Part shown: positions 45,720 through 47,250 of the stretch, piece by piece
Layout: each line of letters opens with the position of its first letter
Position numbering within the stretch: position 1 is the stretch's first letter
NCBI GenBank assembly: GCA_001724275.1
Contig: MEDZ01000031.1
Location: forward strand, 1-47,250
Origin: Gemmatimonadetes bacterium SCN 70-22
GTDB taxonomy: Bacteria; Gemmatimonadota; Gemmatimonadetes; Gemmatimonadales; Gemmatimonadaceae
DNA: 47,250 nucleotides
Direction: 5' to 3'
Notes under the pieces: generated by a model
Databases searched by the model: none
What the model was told of the DNA's origin: nothing
What the model saw: the letters and a program-made list of their open reading frames with translations, nothing else
Program-made: the position numbers and the translations under genes

Positions 45720-46710
45720 GCTCGACGGCGTCGCCAAGCGCTTCGACGGGAGCGGGGCGGCGGCCGTCGATGGCGTGTCCCTCACCATCACCGACGGCGA
45801 GTTCGCGGTCTTCGTCGGGCCGTCGGGGTGCGGCAAGACGACCGTCCTCCGCATGATCGCCGGCCTCGAGACTCCCACCGCCGGGCGGATCTTCATCGAC
45901 GGGCGCGACGTCACCGACCTCCCGCCGCGGGAGCGTGACATCGCCATGGTCTTCCAGAACTACGCGCTCTATCCCCACCTCTCGGTGCGCGAGAACATCG
46001 CCTTCGGCCTCCGCATGCGACGGGTCGCCCCGCGCGAGATCGTGCAGCGCGTCGCCCGCGTCGCCGACTCGCTGGGGATCCGTGAACTGCTCGATCGCCG
46101 CCCCGCCCAGCTCTCCGGGGGACAGCGGCAGCGCGTGGCGCTCGCCCGCGCCATCGTGCGCGAACCCGCGGTCTTCCTCTTCGATGAACCGCTCTCCAAC
46201 CTCGATGCCCAGGTGCGCGCGCAGACACGCGGCGAGCTGGTGCGCCTGCATCGGCGCCTCGGCACCACGATGATCTACGTGACGCACGACCAGGTCGAGG
46301 CCATGACGATGGCGCAGCGGGTCGCCGTGATGAACAAGGGGCGGGTGGAGCAGCAGGCCCCTCCGCTCGAGGTGTACCGGGCGCCGTCCACCCTGTTCGT
46401 GGCCACCTTCGTCGGCTCCCCGTCGATCAACTGCTTCCGCGGCCGCATCGTCGGCGACGCCGCCGCGCCGATCTTCGACGGGGCGGTGCAGTGCCGCGTG
46501 GCCGCGCCGCTGCTCGAGGTCGCGACGCTCGCCGTTCGTCCCGAACACCTCGCCCTCGTCCCCCCGGAACGCGGGAGTCGCGGCGAGGTCACCCTCGTGG
46601 AGCCGCTGGGTCCCGAGACGATCCTGCATGTGCGGCTGGCGGCGGGTTTCACATCGGGCATGTGCTGGGCGCTGCCTGCCATGTCCCGCACGGCCATACC
46701 TCCTGCGTGA
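45706..46710 (+). CDS. MalK/UgpC-type sugar ABC transporter ATPase, truncated at the foreign junction
   Basis: ATG 45706 with GGGAGGGG just upstream, inside the end of the glycosidase gene. Walker A is GPSGCGKT (about 38-45), Q-loop [10 protein letters not shown], signature LSGGQRQR, Walker [15 protein letters not shown]-loop THDQVEAM, then the start of the MalK-type OB/TOBE region ([40 protein letters not shown]). At about residue 313 the family sequence stops and about 20 unrelated residues follow to the stop at 46710; relatives have roughly 360. The natural 3' end is therefore missing. It probably energised sugar import for the neighbouring glycosidases. Confidence 0.85.
   Translation: MGSVRLDGVAKRFDGSGAAAVDGVSLTITDGEFAVFVGPSGCGKTTVLRMIAGLETPTAGRIFIDGRDVTDLPPRERDIAMVFQNYALYPHLSVRENIAFGLRMRRVAPREIVQRVARVADSLGIRELLDRRPAQLSGGQRQRVALARAIVREPAVFLFDEPLSNLDAQVRAQTRGELVRLHRRLGTTMIYVTHDQVEAMTMAQRVAVMNKGRVEQQAPPLEVYRAPSTLFVATFVGSPSINCFRGRIVGDAAAPIFDGAVQCRVAAPLLEVATLAVRPEHLALVPPERGSRGEVTLVEPLGPETILHVRLAAGFTSGMCWALPAMSRTAIPPA
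46640..46653. other. Probable chimeric junction
   Basis: Left of this point the sequence is the MalK-like ATPase in one frame; right of it is the C-terminal part of an iron-containing alcohol dehydrogenase in another frame. Both genes are cut in mid-domain, with no repeat, integrase or insertion-sequence end at the border. Confidence 0.75.
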
Positions 46711-46988
46711 TGCTGCCGTCGGTGTTGCGCTGGAACTTGTCGGCCAACGCCGAACGCCAGAAGAGGGTCGGCGAAGCCTTTGGCAAGCCCGACACTGCCG
46801 CCGGCGATCTTGTCGAAGCGTTGGTGAAGTCGCTGGGTCTGCCGGGGCGGCTGTCGGAAGTCGGTGTCGGCCGGGATCGCTTTCGCGAGGTCGCCGAGAA
46901 GTCGATGCACGACCGCGCGGTGCTCAACAATCCGAGGCCGATCGCCGGACCGGATCAGGTGATGGAGATTCTCGAACTGGCTGCCTGA
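46647..46988 (+). pseudogene. Iron-containing alcohol dehydrogenase, C-terminal fragment
   Basis: About 113 residues of a group III alcohol dehydrogenase/maleylacetate reductase-like protein without its N-terminal NAD domain. [18 protein letters not shown] contains the conserved iron-ligand His region (the HxxGHxxG and PHG motifs), followed by the helical C-terminus ending PIAGPDQVMEILELAA. No start codon belongs to it. The style resembles rhizobial-type alphaproteobacterial homologues, by memory of the family and not by search. Confidence 0.8.
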
Positions 46989-47117
46989 ATCTGAATTGAT
47001 TTGGTCCCCAAACGATATAGTCTGGAGTCACTCTAGAGTAGCGTGCGTTCGTAAAAACAAGACCGAAAAGACAAGACCGAAAAGACAAGAGGAAACGCTA
47101 GCAAGAGGGGACACGCC
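46989..47117 (+). promoter_or_regulatory. AT-richer leader before the binding-protein gene
   Basis: 129 bp, visibly less GC-rich than the rest of the window. It contains TTGATT (46996-47001) and TATAGT (47016-47021), a weak promoter pair with a short 14-bp spacer, and two direct copies of AAGACCGAAAAGAC (47059-47086). AAGAGGGG at 47103-47110 is the ribosome site for the next gene. Confidence 0.4.
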
Positions 47118-47250
47118 ATGATGCGAATGGCTTTGGGCGCGCTCGCGGTTTCGGCTGCGGCCATGCTCGCCGTCGCGCCGGCCTCGGCGCAGGACAAGGT
47201 TAAGATCGGCTACGCCATCTCCAAGACCGGCCCCAATGCCGGCGGCGCCA
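47118..47250 (+). CDS. Branched-chain amino acid-type ABC substrate-binding protein, N-terminus (partial)
   Basis: 44 residues up to the window edge, from ATG 47118 (an ATG at 47121 is equally possible). A signal peptide (MALGALAVSAAAMLAVAPASA, cleavage after ASA) is followed by QDKVKIGYAISKTGPNAGGA, the typical opening of Leu/Ile/Val-type (LivJ-like) periplasmic binding proteins. It belongs to the foreign right-hand segment with the alcohol dehydrogenase fragment. Confidence 0.85.
   Translation, partial: MMRMALGALAVSAAAMLAVAPASAQDKVKIGYAISKTGPNAGGA

Overview
This 47 kb window is high-GC bacterial DNA from an aerobic, soil- or sediment-type organism. The gene style (Gram-negative lipoproteins, actABCDEF alternative complex III, Ser/Thr kinases with TolB-like and TPR domains, S9 peptidases, imidazolonepropionase-like amidohydrolases) resembles Gemmatimonadota. 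That assignment is inferred from content and was not tested by a search. The last ~600 bp do not belong with the rest: from about 46646 the sequence becomes alphaproteobacterial in character (Bradyrhizobium-like), which points to a chimeric assembly join or, less likely, a recent insertion.

Layout. 1-5468, minus strand: TlpA-like thioredoxin lipoprotein, BNR/sialidase-fold lipoprotein with a CDCC motif, secreted amidohydrolase, DUF502 membrane protein, and a metallo-beta-lactamase/rhodanese protein resembling persulfide dioxygenase-sulfurtransferases. 5578-14087: secreted S9 peptidase, membrane-anchored dihaem cytochrome c, ABC-2 exporter (ATPase plus permease), arginine decarboxylase speA with a clear terminator, Mn-type superoxide dismutase. 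14317-27442: a catabolic block with GH38 alpha-mannosidase, Dpp-type permeases (minus) divergent from their binding lipoprotein, a heparinase II/III-like protein with a CBM9-like tail, a TrmJ-like RNA methyltransferase, a class III aminotransferase and two amidohydrolase-fold proteins. Most plus-strand genes here overlap by 4-8 nt.

27536-35349: the respiratory operon actABCDEF (quinol oxidation to cytochrome c or oxidase). It is preceded by a perfect CRP/FNR-type palindrome and followed by a strong hairpin. 35472-36849: Tat-exported DsrE-like protein and thioredoxin 2 (minus), divergent from tRNA-Ala(UGC). 37081-39477: membrane Ser/Thr kinase with TolB-like and TPR regions. 39501-39734: two adjoining short tandem arrays (15-bp then 14-bp units), followed by a Bcp-type peroxiredoxin.

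40312-46645: a glycan block with two six-hairpin glycosidase genes, each broken by a single apparent frameshift (the second by one extra C inside a 12-bp repeat that encodes a proline-rich linker), and a MalK-type ATPase cut short at the foreign junction. 46647-47250: the 3' end of an iron-type alcohol dehydrogenase, an AT-richer intergenic region, and the start of a branched-chain-amino-acid-type periplasmic binding protein.

The physiological picture is import and breakdown of complex glycans or glycoconjugates feeding an aerobic respiratory chain built on alternative complex III, with thiol and peroxide defence. The most distinctive signals are the operator before actA, the over-represented octamer GCCTAACG, the stacked tandem repeats, and the chimeric right end.
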